A DNA stretch of 64,000 nt, taken from contig CAWDHI010000001.1 of the NCBI GenBank assembly GCA_963802095.1, positions 620,001 through 684,000 on the forward strand. The letters are read 5' to 3'. Under the pieces are notes generated by a model, which saw nothing but the letters and a program-made list of their open reading frames with translations, made no database searches and was not told the DNA's origin. Shown here one piece after another: positions 16,007-24,569 of the stretch. This stretch comes from CAVVEQ01 sp963802095. Its GTDB lineage: Bacteria; Chloroflexota; Anaerolineae; Anaerolineales; Anaerolineaceae. Every line of letters starts with the position of its first letter. The stretch's first letter is position 1. Both the position numbers and the translations under genes were made by a program.

Positions 16007-16960
16007 ATGAAAATTCTAATTACCGGTGCGGCCGGGTTTCTGGGATCGCATTTGTGCGATTTTCTTCTGGATCATGGTCATGAAATCGTGGGTATGGACA
16101 ACTTTGTCACTGGTTCTCCAGATAATCTGTCCCATCTTGATGGAAACCCAAATTTCCATTTCTTCAAACACGATGTGTCCGATTATATTACCGTCCCTGG
16201 AAGATTGGATTATGTCCTTCACTTCGCCTCCCCGGCAAGCCCGAACCCGACCTCCCAGTTTGGATATCCCAACCTGCCAATTCAAACAATGAAGGCAGGA
16301 GCCCTCGGCACACACAACTCTCTGGGAGTTGCGAGAGCTCAGAATGCGAAGTTCTTGCTTGCTTCGACAAGTGAAATTTATGGGGACCCTCTCGAACATC
16401 CTCAAAAAGAAAGTTATTGGGGGCATGTCGATCCTGTTGGACTAAGGTCGGTTTATGATGAGGCCAAGCGGTTTGCCGAAGCGCTAACGATGGCATACCA
16501 TCGCGCTCATAATATTGATACCCGGATTGCCAGGATTTTCAATACCTATGGGCCGCGGATGAGGCTTGATGATGGCCGGGTAGTTCCGAACTTCATAAAC
16601 CAAGCATTGAACCATGAGCCTTTGACAATCTACGGAGATGGCAAGCAAACCCGCAGTTTTTGTTTTGTAAGTGATTTGATAGATGGAATATACAAATTGA
16701 TGCTTTCAAATGAACATATGCCTGTGAATCTTGGAAATGCAACCGAGATTAACATACTTGATTTTGCTGTGAAAATTAACACCCTGTTAGAGAACCCTGC
16801 GGGTATCGTTTTCAAAGAAAACATGTTTGTCGGTCATGACCCCCAGGTTCGCCAGCCGGATATCACTCGCGCCAGGGAAATTCTTGGATGGGCTCCACAA
16901 ATTGGTCTTGATGATGGGATAAAACGTACAGTAGATTACTTTTTGACAATGAGCCGCTGA
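16007..16960 (+). CDS. NAD-dependent epimerase/dehydratase, UDP-glucuronate decarboxylase-like
   Basis: This 317-residue extended SDR has the NAD-binding GAAGFLGSH, the FASPASP loop, STSEIYGDPLEHPQ and the catalytic YDEAKR (YxxxK), then ARIFNTYGPRM and YGDGKQTRSF. The combination SPASP, EIYGDP and YGDGKQTRSF is characteristic of UDP-xylose synthase (UDP-glucuronate decarboxylase). It would supply a nucleotide sugar for surface polysaccharides. The start is the ATG at 16007, five bases after the lipoprotein stop and next to GGAGATAGG. The following GtrA gene starts five bases downstream, consistent with cell-surface glycan work. Confidence 0.85.
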   Translation: MKILITGAAGFLGSHLCDFLLDHGHEIVGMDNFVTGSPDNLSHLDGNPNFHFFKHDVSDYITVPGRLDYVLHFASPASPNPTSQFGYPNLPIQTMKAGALGTHNSLGVARAQNAKFLLASTSEIYGDPLEHPQKESYWGHVDPVGLRSVYDEAKRFAEALTMAYHRAHNIDTRIARIFNTYGPRMRLDDGRVVPNFINQALNHEPLTIYGDGKQTRSFCFVSDLIDGIYKLMLSNEHMPVNLGNATEINILDFAVKINTLLENPAGIVFKENMFVGHDPQVRQPDITRAREILGWAPQIGLDDGIKRTVDYFLTMSR

Positions 16961-16965
16961 TCCCA

Positions 16966-17415
16966 ATGTTGACAAACCGAACTGAACAAAGACGAATTAT
17001 CAAATTTGCAATTGTAGGTGGTATTGGCACTGTCATTGATTTTGGTATTTTCAATCTACTCACCCAGCTCACACCTATAACTGCTGTCGCCGCCAGCGTG
17101 ATTTCCTTTTCCTGCGCCGTGATAAATAATTTTTTCCTCAACCGTTCCTGGACATTTAAAGGTTCAACCACCAGGTCATTACCTCTTCAGATGGGTCAAT
17201 TCGCTTTGGTAAGCGTGATCGGTTTGTTCATCAGAACACCTATTTTTGCGGTCCTTGAGAAGGTCTTCACAAAACTGGCCGAGCGGTTTCTGCCCGGTTT
17301 CTTTCTCTCTCCGATCGTGGTCGCCCACAATTTGGCTCTTGCTTGCGCGATAGTGATCGTTTTAATATGGAACTTCATTGCAAATCGGTTTTGGACATTC
17401 AAAGATATTAAGTGA
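16966..17415 (+). CDS. GtrA family membrane protein
   Basis: A 149-residue protein with four hydrophobic helices, at about residues 13-33, 38-60, 82-102 and 120-140. The GtrA signatures are present: KFAIVGGIGTVIDFGIFNLL in helix 1, FLNRSWTFKG after helix 2 and NFIANRFWTFKD at the C-terminus. GtrA proteins are thought to move polyprenyl-phosphate-linked sugars across the membrane or assist the glycosyltransferases that use them. Its position after the nucleotide-sugar epimerase fits. Partner transferases may be the GT-C proteins further along. Confidence 0.88.
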   Translation: MLTNRTEQRRIIKFAIVGGIGTVIDFGIFNLLTQLTPITAVAASVISFSCAVINNFFLNRSWTFKGSTTRSLPLQMGQFALVSVIGLFIRTPIFAVLEKVFTKLAERFLPGFFLSPIVVAHNLALACAIVIVLIWNFIANRFWTFKDIK

Positions 17416-17426
17416 AAGGGTGATCC

Positions 17427-18620
17427 ATGGTAGAGGAAATCCCGCCCTCAACTAGTAATGCGATCGATAAGGAACCTATTGAGGTTAAATCTCTCAAGCA
17501 GTTGTTGGAGATAGCCACAGGGGCTAATCTCCAAAAGGATTCGCAATACGAAGAATCCACTCTTGCAGATAGGCTCCCTTTTCCCTTTCTTGCCCTTGTT
17601 GGCCAACCTGACCTGAAACTTGCCCTGCTGCTTACTTTGGTCAATCCATCCATTGGGGGGGTTTTATTGGTTGGGCCTCGAGGAACTGGAAAAACCACGG
17701 CTGTTCGCAGCCTTGTTGATCTTCTACCAATCGTGGAACGGAGCGCATGCTTCTTTGGCTGCATGCCTGATGACGTCGAAACAGGGGGTATGGATGCAGT
17801 CTGCCCTGAATGTGCTAGAAAATATGCCGAGGGTATTCCGCTCACAAAAAAGGATAAAGCCCGACTGGTGGAATTACCTTTAAATTCCACTATTGATGAT
17901 GTGATCGGATGCGTGGAAGAACGACCAGGTTCTACGCAAACCACGCGGATAAAACGCGGGCTTCTCGCCCAGGCAGACCAGAATATCCTTTATATTGATG
18001 AGGTGAACCTGCTCAGCCGGGAGATAATTGACTCCATTTTGGATGCAACTGCCCAGGGCTCTTTCACTGTGCGTCGGGGTCCGGTTACAGCCACCTTTCG
18101 CTCCCGGTTCTCCTTGATAGGTTCCATGAATCCTGAAGAAGGAATCCTTCGGCCGCAGATCATGGATAGGTTCGGATTGAGGGTTATAGTGCGCGGGCTC
18201 GCCCAGCCTTCAGATAGATTGGAGGTATACCGCAGAGTTATCTCCTATCAAAAGAACCCCCATACGATGATTACGCGGTTTGAGAGGGAAACCGGTTTGG
18301 CATGTCGAGAAATTCAAATCGCCAGGGATTTGCTTCCAAAGGTTACAATTTCAGATGCGATTGCCCGGGAGGGTATCCGTCTTGTTCAACGGCTTGGGAT
18401 AGATTCAGTGCGCGCAGAAATTACACTTTTCGAAGCTTCACGTGCCTACGCGGTTGCAGATGGCAGGGTGGAGGTCAAGAAAGATGACTTGTTACGCATA
18501 GCCCCCTTAGCATTGCGTCTCCGCAAATCTGATTTCATCACGAAGTATTTTGAAAACCAGCAATCAGAAGAAGAGATGATCGCCAGGAAGATCGCTCCAT
18601 TAAAAACCAGGAAAAAATGA
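17427..18620 (+). CDS. ChlI/BchI-type AAA+ ATPase (magnesium chelatase subunit I family)
   Basis: The 397-residue protein is a helix-2-insert AAA+ ATPase. Walker A is GPRGTGKT at 83-90 and Walker B is NILYIDEVNLL near 183-193, followed by SRFSLIGSMNPEEG (sensor I). A cysteine cluster, Cys108, Cys112, Cys126 and Cys129, lies where BchI/ChlI proteins carry their CxxxC...CPEC element. The N-terminal 50 residues are an extension. In phototrophs ChlI drives Mg insertion with ChlD and ChlH; neither is in this window. SD AAAGGGTG precedes the ATG. The stop overlaps the next gene (ATGA), a UroD-family protein, so the two are co-translated. Confidence 0.82.
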   Translation: MVEEIPPSTSNAIDKEPIEVKSLKQLLEIATGANLQKDSQYEESTLADRLPFPFLALVGQPDLKLALLLTLVNPSIGGVLLVGPRGTGKTTAVRSLVDLLPIVERSACFFGCMPDDVETGGMDAVCPECARKYAEGIPLTKKDKARLVELPLNSTIDDVIGCVEERPGSTQTTRIKRGLLAQADQNILYIDEVNLLSREIIDSILDATAQGSFTVRRGPVTATFRSRFSLIGSMNPEEGILRPQIMDRFGLRVIVRGLAQPSDRLEVYRRVISYQKNPHTMITRFERETGLACREIQIARDLLPKVTISDAIAREGIRLVQRLGIDSVRAEITLFEASRAYAVADGRVEVKKDDLLRIAPLALRLRKSDFITKYFENQQSEEEMIARKIAPLKTRKK

Positions 18621-19621
18621 CATCCATCATCAGATTTGACCAAAGCCACCGCAAGAGGTTGGAGGATTGCCTTGCTGGAAAATCGATGCCCACCCAACCC
18701 GTGGCTTTATGGCGACATTTTCCGGTTGATGACCAATCTCCAGACCGGCTTGCTGCCGCAATAATCAACTACCAGGCCACGTTCGATTTCGATCTCGTAA
18801 AATTAACTCCGGCTTCGTCCTTCTGCCTTAGAGATTGGGGGATTCGGGATGAATGGAAGGGTGATGCGGAAGGCACCCGTGCGTATTACGAGCCGATCAT
18901 CCACACTCCCGAGGATTGGTTAAAGCTCCAGGTTTTGAATCCGAACGAAGGATATTTGGCAAATCAATTGCAAGTTCTTCAGTTGGTAACATCACATTTC
19001 TCCCCACACACGCCGGTTTTACAGACCATTTTCAATCCGATGGCTCAAGCGAAGAACCTTGCAGGCCAGGATTCCCTTCTAAAAATGATGCGCTCCCAAC
19101 CTGATTTGCTGCATGCCGGTTTGAAAACTATCACCCGCTCGACAATTAATTTTATCCATGATTGCATGGAAATTGGAATCGACGGCGTTTTTTTCGCTGT
19201 TCAGCATGCTCAATCCAACCTACTTTCAGAAGCGGAGTTCGAAACGTTCTGTCGCCCTTATGATCTGGAAATTCTGGATGGAGTCAATAACGCCTGGCTG
19301 AATATGGTTCATATCCATGGTGAGGGTATATATTTCTCTAAAGTAGCCGAATATCCTGTTCAGATCCTGAATTGGCATGACCGCCATACATCTCCTGGTA
19401 TTGATGAAGCACGCAAGCATTTCAATGGTGTTCTTTGTGGCGGACTTAGCAGAATTGAATCTCTTGTTCTCGGAGATCCGGTTTCGATAAAACATGAAGC
19501 AGAAAACGCGATTCATGAATCGGGTGGTTCAAGGTTCGTATTGGGGACTGGCTGTGTGGTACCCATCACCGCCCCATACGGCAACCTCGTTGCTGCCCGC
19601 AATTCCGTGTTTCAGGCATAA
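18617..19621 (+). CDS. Uroporphyrinogen decarboxylase (UroD) superfamily protein
   Basis: This 334-residue TIM-barrel protein resembles the UroD/MtaA group: an N-terminal PVALWRHFPVDD segment, PVLQTIFNPMAQAKNLAG in the middle, and the C-terminal GGSRFVLGTGCVVPITAP, a typical UroD-family ending. True HemE would show a different N-terminal arginine and GRY motif. The superfamily includes uroporphyrinogen decarboxylases and corrinoid/CoM methyltransferases, so the reaction is not settled. It overlaps the ChlI-like gene by four bases, which hints at tetrapyrrole or corrinoid-related work, but that is inference. Confidence 0.75.
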   Translation: MTSIIRFDQSHRKRLEDCLAGKSMPTQPVALWRHFPVDDQSPDRLAAAIINYQATFDFDLVKLTPASSFCLRDWGIRDEWKGDAEGTRAYYEPIIHTPEDWLKLQVLNPNEGYLANQLQVLQLVTSHFSPHTPVLQTIFNPMAQAKNLAGQDSLLKMMRSQPDLLHAGLKTITRSTINFIHDCMEIGIDGVFFAVQHAQSNLLSEAEFETFCRPYDLEILDGVNNAWLNMVHIHGEGIYFSKVAEYPVQILNWHDRHTSPGIDEARKHFNGVLCGGLSRIESLVLGDPVSIKHEAENAIHESGGSRFVLGTGCVVPITAPYGNLVAARNSVFQA

Positions 19622-19632
19622 GGTGGTTTTCC

Positions 19633-20202
19633 TTGGGTAGCCCCAGGATCATTGCTGGAAAAGCCAAAGGGTATCGCCTTAAATCGGTTCCCGGAGATAT
19701 CACCCGCCCCATAACGGACCGTGTAAAGGAAGCAGTTTTCAACATCATTGGTGGAGATATAGTTGAAGCATCTTTCCTCGACTTATTTGGCGGAACGGGG
19801 TCAGTTGGTCTGGAAGCGCTCAGCCGTGGAGCTTCGCGCTGCCTGTTTTTGGATATAAACTCCCGAGCGGTACAGGTACTGAAATCCAATCTATTGGCGA
19901 CACGCTTGGAATGTCTTGGAAGTGTGAAACTGCTAGATGCAAATAAATTTCTCGCCCAAACACCAGATCAATCATTCGATTACATCTATATTGCCCCTCC
20001 GCAATATAAAGAGATGTGGAAGAAATCCATACATGCCCTTGATAATCACGATAGCTGGTCGAGTCCGGATGGATGGGTGATCGTTCAAATTCATCCGATA
20101 GAATACAAAAAATTCGATCTGCAAAATTTTTCCGAATTTGATAAACGGGTTTACGGAAGCACAATGCTTATTTTTTATGAGCATCTGAATCCAGATGACT
20201 AA
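19633..20202 (+). CDS. rsmD: 16S rRNA (guanine-966-N2)-methyltransferase RsmD
   Basis: A 189-residue class I methyltransferase. RIIAGKAKGYRL at the N-terminus, TRPITDRVKEAVFNII (residues 24-39) and the SAM loop DLFGGTGSVGLEALSRGA (50-67) are RsmD hallmarks. Motif IV is IAPPQ (120-124) where most N2/N6 enzymes have [DN]PP[YF]; the acidic/Asn position is Ala. The enzyme modifies G966 of 16S rRNA. The start is a TTG preceded by AGGTGG six bases upstream. The 3' end overlaps the convergent NUDIX gene by four bases. Confidence 0.87.
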   Translation: MGSPRIIAGKAKGYRLKSVPGDITRPITDRVKEAVFNIIGGDIVEASFLDLFGGTGSVGLEALSRGASRCLFLDINSRAVQVLKSNLLATRLECLGSVKLLDANKFLAQTPDQSFDYIYIAPPQYKEMWKKSIHALDNHDSWSSPDGWVIVQIHPIEYKKFDLQNFSEFDKRVYGSTMLIFYEHLNPDD

Positions 20203-20711
20203 ACGGTGAAATCGATCTGCATGCGATCTTCTTCGTCGTAAAAGTATTTAGCATAGAACGGTTCCATCTCTGGATTGCGAACTGCGATCATTGGAAGAAT
20301 TATCCGCAGATCCTCCACAACCGGGTATTGATGCAGTAGATCCAATTCCACCCATTCCAGGCTTCCTTCAACCGAAGGTCGAATTTCTCCACCCTCGTAA
20401 TCCCCCTTGAAAATGTAAATTGCTATCCCTGGGTTTCTCTCTGTATTCACGATAACATTTCCACATAAAGAAAGGGTACTGCAGGAAAGCCCGCTTTCTT
20501 CTTTTAGCTCCCGTCTGGCAGCACCTAGTGGGTCCTCACCCATTTCCAGGTGCCCTCCCAACCCGTTATACTTCCCGGGCCAGATTTTTTTTATTGAAGA
20601 GCCTTTGATTAGAAGTACGGAATTGTTACGAAATATGAAAATGAGTACTCGTGGAATTACTGAGTACCTGTCTTTCTCATTTGGGTGGATTTGATCTTTA
20701 ACCGGGTTCAT
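20199..20711 (-). CDS. NUDIX hydrolase (8-oxo-dGTPase/MutT-like)
   Basis: A 170-residue Nudix protein with a canonical box GGHLEMGEDPLGAARRELKEESGL (first G near residue 52; it runs through RELKEESG). The N-terminal PRVLIFIFRNNSVLLIKG strand is typical of MutT-type pyrophosphohydrolases. The substrate cannot be assigned. It lies downstream of the aldolase gene on the same strand but after a strong terminator, so it may be transcribed separately; the start codon is only about 15 bases beyond the T run. Confidence 0.82.
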   Translation of the reverse strand: MNPVKDQIHPNEKDRYSVIPRVLIFIFRNNSVLLIKGSSIKKIWPGKYNGLGGHLEMGEDPLGAARRELKEESGLSCSTLSLCGNVIVNTERNPGIAIYIFKGDYEGGEIRPSVEGSLEWVELDLLHQYPVVEDLRIILPMIAVRNPEMEPFYAKYFYDEEDRMQIDFTV

Positions 20712-20714
20712 ATC

Positions 20715-20782
20715 GAAAATAAAACTGCCTGAAAACGAGTTTGAATGAGGTTTTCAGGCTGTATTTCTCAAATACAGTTTTT
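20715..20782 (-). terminator. Terminator after the aldolase gene (two hairpins)
   Basis: Read on the minus strand, a CTGTATTT/AAATACAG hairpin (20777-20759) comes straight after the aldolase stop codon. A perfect 10-pair stem GCCTGAAAAC/GTTTTCAGGC (20759-20727) follows and then AGTTTTATTTT to 20715. The second hairpin is the intrinsic terminator of the histidine kinase-PFK-aldolase unit. Confidence 0.8.
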
Positions 20783-22202
20783 AGTCTGCGAGATCGCTAA
20801 CGTCGGAAATATCTTCCCCGCCAGCGAGGTAATTCTTGATCTCGGGCTGGATCATTACCGGCTTGATGAATTTGGTAACGATTGTCGCTGTTCCGCGAAC
20901 ACCAAGAGAAGTGAATAATTTGGTGAATTGTTCCTCCCAGGCAAGGCCGATCTTTTCGCGCTGATCAGCCGGCAGTTTCCAGGACTCGGTTTTGAATGGC
21001 CCAATGGCGTTCTTGCGGACTTTGTAATAAAACTGTTCGTCGGTCATCTCCGGTTTTCGATCAGGTGCGCTTTTTTCATCAAGATATGCATAGATCTTCT
21101 TTCTGAATTCCTCCGGAATTAGGTCGAAGAAAATGTTGGTGAAATTTGTTGCAAGGTGAACTTCAGTAGCTTCATATTCAACAAATTTCGAGAATGCGTC
21201 TTCTGGTAGTGTTGATGCGCCGTGTTGAACTGTGCCACCCAATCCGTAATCTTTCCTGGCGACACGGCTCAGGTCACGTAGAATATTGAAGTCGACATTC
21301 ACCTTAGCGATCGATCCATCCGGGAGAACCACGCCACCGTGCGAGGTGCCGGTTTGAATACTGATCTTGCTTAACCCGAAAGCGTTGGGATTCAGTTTCT
21401 TCAATTCTTTTGCGAAACCATCCAGGTATCCCCGCAATTCCTCTTCCGTCGAATTATGACCACCGACCTCGCCGATCTCCCCGCCCACAGAGATGCAAAC
21501 ACCTTCAGGTTCTTTGGATCGAATGTAATCCGTAAGCTCGGCAGAAAGTCTGGTATTGATCAATTGTTGTTCGGCAATTGTGGGTTTATCAATTTCCACC
21601 AACGTGGAAGTATCTACATCAATATTGAAAAAACCTGCGGAGATCGCCTCATCGATGAGGGATTTCAAAGCAGTGATTTCAGCCTCACCATTTGCTGTAT
21701 ACTTTTTTGCGGAAACTTGGAAATGATCTCCCTGGATGAAAACCGGTCCGCGATACCCTTCCGCGATTGCTGCTGCAAGAATTGAAGTGGTGTATTCAGT
21801 GGGTTTTTGGTCGGTGTAGCCCATCTCGGAACGGGCAATTTCAAAGATAACGGCAGCGCCTTCCATCTTCTGCATCGCCCTAAAAGCTGCCCTGGCGCAA
21901 TCGAATGATAAAACCCGTAGGTTGATGGCAGGTACGGAAAAAGTAAATGGAACCAATTCTTTCCCTCGGGCTATATACAGGTCATTGATCGAGGCAGGGT
22001 AAATTCCTAATTCAAGCCCGATTAAACGTGTTAAAAATCGCGCAAGGTCTTGTTTGGAACCCGAGCCAAGGGCGGATGTTTCCGCCAATTTATAAGCATT
22101 TTTTTGAAGTTTACCAGCGTCCTTAATTTTGACTTGCTTCTCAGTAATTTCCACGCTTTGCTCAAGCATGGATTCAAATTCTTGGTAAAGTTTATTGTCC
22201 AT
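20781..22202 (-). CDS. Class II (metal-dependent) fructose-bisphosphate aldolase-like protein
   Basis: A 473-residue class II aldolase-type TIM barrel. Candidate zinc ligands and catalytic residues lie in FIQGDHFQV (Asp-His), GEIGEVGGHN (Glu) and TGTSHGGVVLPDG (His), followed by NVDFNILRD. It is longer than classic FbaA (about 350), with an N-terminal helical stretch and a long C-terminus. The reaction would be reversible cleavage of fructose 1,6-bisphosphate. Its upstream neighbour, 19 bases away, is phosphofructokinase, so two successive steps of glycolysis are co-transcribed. GGAGA at 22215-22211 supports the ATG at 22202. A related sugar-phosphate (tagatose or KDG-type) aldolase cannot be excluded. 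Confidence 0.8.
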   Translation of the reverse strand: MDNKLYQEFESMLEQSVEITEKQVKIKDAGKLQKNAYKLAETSALGSGSKQDLARFLTRLIGLELGIYPASINDLYIARGKELVPFTFSVPAINLRVLSFDCARAAFRAMQKMEGAAVIFEIARSEMGYTDQKPTEYTTSILAAAIAEGYRGPVFIQGDHFQVSAKKYTANGEAEITALKSLIDEAISAGFFNIDVDTSTLVEIDKPTIAEQQLINTRLSAELTDYIRSKEPEGVCISVGGEIGEVGGHNSTEEELRGYLDGFAKELKKLNPNAFGLSKISIQTGTSHGGVVLPDGSIAKVNVDFNILRDLSRVARKDYGLGGTVQHGASTLPEDAFSKFVEYEATEVHLATNFTNIFFDLIPEEFRKKIYAYLDEKSAPDRKPEMTDEQFYYKVRKNAIGPFKTESWKLPADQREKIGLAWEEQFTKLFTSLGVRGTATIVTKFIKPVMIQPEIKNYLAGGEDISDVSDLAD

Positions 22203-22221
22203 GATTTTTATCTCCAATTAA

Positions 22222-23391
22222 TTAGCTTAAGAACATGGGTACACCCATGAAATCTCGAATCTTCGGCCGATATGCTTCGATATCATAATAACTGGGCACA
22301 TCAACACGCTTTTTTCCCGCCAATACCATATCCACAGGTACGGTCGTGTATTTTCCGCCATGTAACGCGACCATTTTTCCAGTTTCATTCCTACGGATTA
22401 GTTGTACTGCCAGGTTTCCATAGGACATGGCGACCATCCGGTCCAGTGAATCCGGGGCTCCTGAGCGCATCAGATAACTAAGCTGCTGGTAAATAATATC
22501 CTGGCCTGAAATTCTCTTTATTTCATCCGAAACCAGCACCCCAACACCACCCAGTTTTCGGTGACCGAACATATCCGCCTCTCCACTTTCGATCACATCC
22601 CCACCCTGCATAATCGCTCCTTCGGAGATTGTCATGATCGCATAATTGGATGGATTGTTCCGTTTATCCTCAACCAGGAACTCGACCAATTTGTGAATTT
22701 CAAAAGGAACTTCAGAAATAATCGCTCTATCCACATAAGAAAGATAGGCGCTTATGAGGCTTGTTTCACCGGAATTTCGGCCAAAAAGTTCCATAACAGC
22801 GATCCGTTCGTGCGAACCGGCGGTAGTACGCATATTGGTGATGAATTCCACCGAGCGGGTTACTGCTGTGGAAAAACCGATGCAATAATCGGTGCCGAAT
22901 ACATCATTATCCATCGTTTTTGGGATGGCAACGACCGGGAAACCTTCTTTGTGGAGCCTGACACCGAAACTTAGCGTGTCATCTCCACCGATAGGGATCA
23001 TTACGGAAATCCCCAGGTGATTAAGAAGATGGAGGACATAATCGGTGTAATCCATCACTTCGGAGCCGTCTAATTTTTTACCCCACTTTGAATTTTTCAG
23101 AAAATCTGGAATCCTTTTTTCGCTAACATTCTGGGGATTGGTGCGCGATGTGTGAAGAAACGTCCCACCTGTCCGATCGATGGTGCGGACATCTTCCCTG
23201 GTTAATTCCTTTATGTAATAATCTCTTGTAGAAGGTTCATCCAAGTTGTAATGAAGCAACCCTCCCCACCCCTTCCGTATACCGATCACCCTATACCCGG
23301 ATTCCAAAGCGTTCAGGACAACTGACTTTATTGCAGGATTGAGCCCCGGGACATCTCCCCCGCCGGTTAAAATACCAATTACTTTCGACAT
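22222..23391 (-). CDS. pfp: Phosphofructokinase with pyrophosphate-type signature
   Basis: This 389-residue PFK has the N-terminal GILTGGGDVPGLN and the substrate motif MDND with catalytic Asp161 and Asp163. Two diagnostic positions point to pyrophosphate use: GGDDT at 135-139 (Asp138 where ATP enzymes have Gly104) and PKTMDND at 157-163 (Lys158 where ATP enzymes have Gly124). The MRTTAGSHERIAVMELFGR stretch also fits the long-chain group. The predicted reaction is reversible phosphorylation of fructose 6-phosphate by PPi. AAGGAG precedes the ATG. It sits between a histidine kinase and an aldolase in one operon. Confidence 0.88.
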   Translation of the reverse strand: MSKVIGILTGGGDVPGLNPAIKSVVLNALESGYRVIGIRKGWGGLLHYNLDEPSTRDYYIKELTREDVRTIDRTGGTFLHTSRTNPQNVSEKRIPDFLKNSKWGKKLDGSEVMDYTDYVLHLLNHLGISVMIPIGGDDTLSFGVRLHKEGFPVVAIPKTMDNDVFGTDYCIGFSTAVTRSVEFITNMRTTAGSHERIAVMELFGRNSGETSLISAYLSYVDRAIISEVPFEIHKLVEFLVEDKRNNPSNYAIMTISEGAIMQGGDVIESGEADMFGHRKLGGVGVLVSDEIKRISGQDIIYQQLSYLMRSGAPDSLDRMVAMSYGNLAVQLIRRNETGKMVALHGGKYTTVPVDMVLAGKKRVDVPSYYDIEAYRPKIRDFMGVPMFLS

Positions 23392-23416
23392 GCTACTCCT
23401 TCAGTTAGGAAATAAT

Positions 23417-24493
23417 TTAGGCTTGGGATGGTGAGGTGATCGGGACGCAGGGAATCTCAAGAGTGATCATCGAGCCTTTTGCTGGTACTGAATCAATATC
23501 AAGCCGACCGCCAAGCATTTCTGCCCTTTTACGAATTATATTCAGACCTGAATTTTCCTTGGTGATTGCCGTTGCTGGATCAAATCCAAGCCCGTTATCC
23601 GCGATTGTCACTTTGGTGCGATCATCTTCGATGGAAAGTGTCAGGTCAATTTTTAATTTACTAAGCTGTTTTTGGTTATGAACAACCGCGTTGGTCATCA
23701 ATTCCTGTACAGCACGAAAGATCATTAACTCCAGATAATTATGTAAACGTCTTTCCGAGCCGCGCATCTGGAAGTTCACTTCGACATTGTTGTGATCTTT
23801 GAAGTTTTCTGTGTATTTCTTCAGAGTAGAAACCAGACCCAGGTCACTAATTGACATAGGTTGAAGTTCGAAAACGAAATTCCGCACATTCTGAAAAGTA
23901 GCGATGGATGCTGCTTTTAAACTTGCCAGCTCTTCCTTCACCCGGGCAGGATCCACATCAATCGTTTTCTCTAAAATTTCAGCCTGAAGAACGAAATTCG
24001 ATAGCACTTGGGCAGGCCCATCGTGCATTTCCTTGGCGAGTTTTCCCCTTTCGCCTTCTGCCGTACCGATTAACTCTTCGAGGCTGGCCATGCTATCTCC
24101 GCCCCCACCGCCTGTTCTGATACCTGCGCAGTTATCCATGATATAAGACCTGGCTTGATCCAACATCCCGATATACCGTTCCAGGAGATTTTGTTCGTTT
24201 TGTAATTTATCGATCTGCCCACGCATAACCAGGAGCCGTTGCTGAGCGTCAATCGCGTTATTATAGATCGCTTTAATCTCTTCACGGCTCATCGTATCGC
24301 TTGTGGATTGCAGTTGTTGGAGCTGACCCGTAAAGGTCGTATTCCGCTGTATTAAACGATTTAATTCCAGTTGGCTTTGTTCCAGCATCACAGCATTATC
24401 TTTTATTTGCTGTTTGATCTGGTTATGTTCAATCTGGAGTGTATCTAAAAAACTCTCGGTGAATTCGCTTGTATCCAGGGCTTGAAGCGCCAT
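23417..24493 (-). CDS. Cytoplasmic sensor histidine kinase, DegS/NarX-type (HisKA_3)
   Basis: The 358-residue protein has no signal peptide or transmembrane segment. Residues 15-120 are Gln/Leu/Glu-rich coiled coil as in DegS. After a GGGGGD linker comes the HisKA_3 dimerisation helix with phospho-acceptor His157 in LAKEMHDGPAQVL. An HATPase domain follows, with N-box ELMTNAVVHN, and G boxes DNGLGFDP and GLNIIRKRAEMLGG. It would autophosphorylate and signal to a NarL/LuxR-type regulator, which is not in the window (the only regulator here is OmpR-type). It heads the operon with PFK and aldolase. SD TAGGAG precedes the ATG. Confidence 0.9.
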   Translation of the reverse strand: MALQALDTSEFTESFLDTLQIEHNQIKQQIKDNAVMLEQSQLELNRLIQRNTTFTGQLQQLQSTSDTMSREEIKAIYNNAIDAQQRLLVMRGQIDKLQNEQNLLERYIGMLDQARSYIMDNCAGIRTGGGGGDSMASLEELIGTAEGERGKLAKEMHDGPAQVLSNFVLQAEILEKTIDVDPARVKEELASLKAASIATFQNVRNFVFELQPMSISDLGLVSTLKKYTENFKDHNNVEVNFQMRGSERRLHNYLELMIFRAVQELMTNAVVHNQKQLSKLKIDLTLSIEDDRTKVTIADNGLGFDPATAITKENSGLNIIRKRAEMLGGRLDIDSVPAKGSMITLEIPCVPITSPSQA

Positions 24494-24529
24494 ATTATTC
24501 TCCTAGGCCTCTAAGCGGTTAACTTTGCA

Positions 24530-24538
24530 AGTATAGCA
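24530..24538 (-). promoter_or_regulatory. Extended -10 promoter for the histidine kinase operon
   Basis: On the minus strand TGC-TATACT (24538-24530) is an extended -10 element, 36 bases before the kinase start codon, with no good -35 box. It would start transcription near 24523. Confidence 0.45.
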
Positions 24539-24569
24539 TAACCTTCCAATTGTTTGTACATTACCCACG

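Noticed and set aside
16016..16496. Long open frames antisense to the epimerase gene
   Set aside because: They are shadows of a well-supported gene with all its motifs; no ribosome-binding site or family motif.
17427..18620. Evidence for phototrophy from the ChlI-like gene
   Set aside because: No other chlorophyll gene is present; stand-alone ChlI-type ATPases are common in non-phototrophs.
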